A stretch of 64,000 bases of DNA from Chrysaora quinquecirrha. Lineage: Eukaryota; Cnidaria; Scyphozoa; Semaeostomeae; Pelagiidae. The first letter of the stretch is position 1. Each line of letters opens with the position of its first letter. The stretch covers positions 3,450,722-3,514,721 of the forward strand of contig JACTAT010000004.1 of NCBI GenBank assembly GCA_014526335.1. The letters run 5' to 3'. The notes beneath the pieces are model-generated. The model ran no database searches. It worked only from the letters and a program-made list of their open reading frames with translations, and was not told the DNA's origin. Position numbers and translations under genes: made by a program. This document shows positions 63,751 to 64,000 of the stretch, piece by piece.

Positions 63751-64000
63751 GATTTTTGCCAAGATGGCACCAGATAACCTTTGATAACATGCATTGTATT
63801 TTACATATTAGCACAAGACGGGGGGCTTTACCTGAAAAAATTCTCTCTGTTTGAATGAAAAATACAGCAAAATACATAGAAATCCTTCTCAAAAAATTTC
63901 ATGCGATTTTTAATGCAAAATTTTTAGATACAAGCAGGAACAACTAAAAAGTTGCTAAATAGAGTAGCGGTCTTTATAGCAATAATTAATTCACCCCCGG

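Overview
The window is nuclear DNA from an intron-rich metazoan, not a prokaryote. Coding sequence is broken into short exons with GT-AG introns, and the gaps are packed with short DNA transposons (MITEs), tRNA-derived SINEs and very long simple repeats. The protein families (SGSM, TMEM116, RAD51D, NSRP1 and a membrane patatin) and the AT-rich, MITE-rich landscape suggest an early-branching marine invertebrate. A cnidarian, perhaps an anthozoan, is my guess, but the sequence alone does not prove it. One 500-N scaffold gap lies at 60462-60961.

Layout. (1) 454-21939, minus: 19 exons of an SGSM1/2-type Rab GTPase-activating protein with RUN, PH-like and TBC domains. Only the last C-terminal exon lies beyond the left edge. 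(2) 21940-26936: divergent intergenic region full of MITEs. (3) 26937-32459, plus: 4 exons of a multi-spanning membrane protein with a patatin-like phospholipase site, interrupted by one or two apparent single-base losses. (4) 32460-34828: convergent spacer with a GCAA array and a SINE. (5) 34829-47791, minus: a TMEM116-like seven-helix protein whose introns hold the largest satellites of the window (about 1.7 kb of AAGTC, plus two GTCA arrays in opposite orientation). (6) 47792-48007: short head-to-head promoter region. (7) 48008-54556, plus: RAD51D, a RecA-family recombination ATPase, with a 10-base microexon. (8) 54557-61011: convergent spacer with two 0.7-0.8 kb pyrimidine tracts, nested MITEs and the gap. 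(9) 61012-63750, minus: the N-terminal part of an NSRP1 (nuclear speckle splicing regulator) homologue.

The five genes do not form one pathway. Their roles, known from the families, are Rab regulation in membrane traffic, lipid hydrolysis at a membrane, an orphan receptor-like protein, DNA double-strand-break repair and alternative splicing. Three of them (SGSM2, RAD51D, NSRP1) have human orthologues on chromosome 17, which suggests an old linkage group.

The most unusual material is non-coding: several unrelated-looking MITE families in which a short terminal motif is reiterated through the element, tandem head-to-tail arrays of a tRNA-derived SINE, elements nested in one another with clear target duplications, and many different 4-6 bp arrays. 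No rRNA, functional tRNA or CRISPR array was seen.
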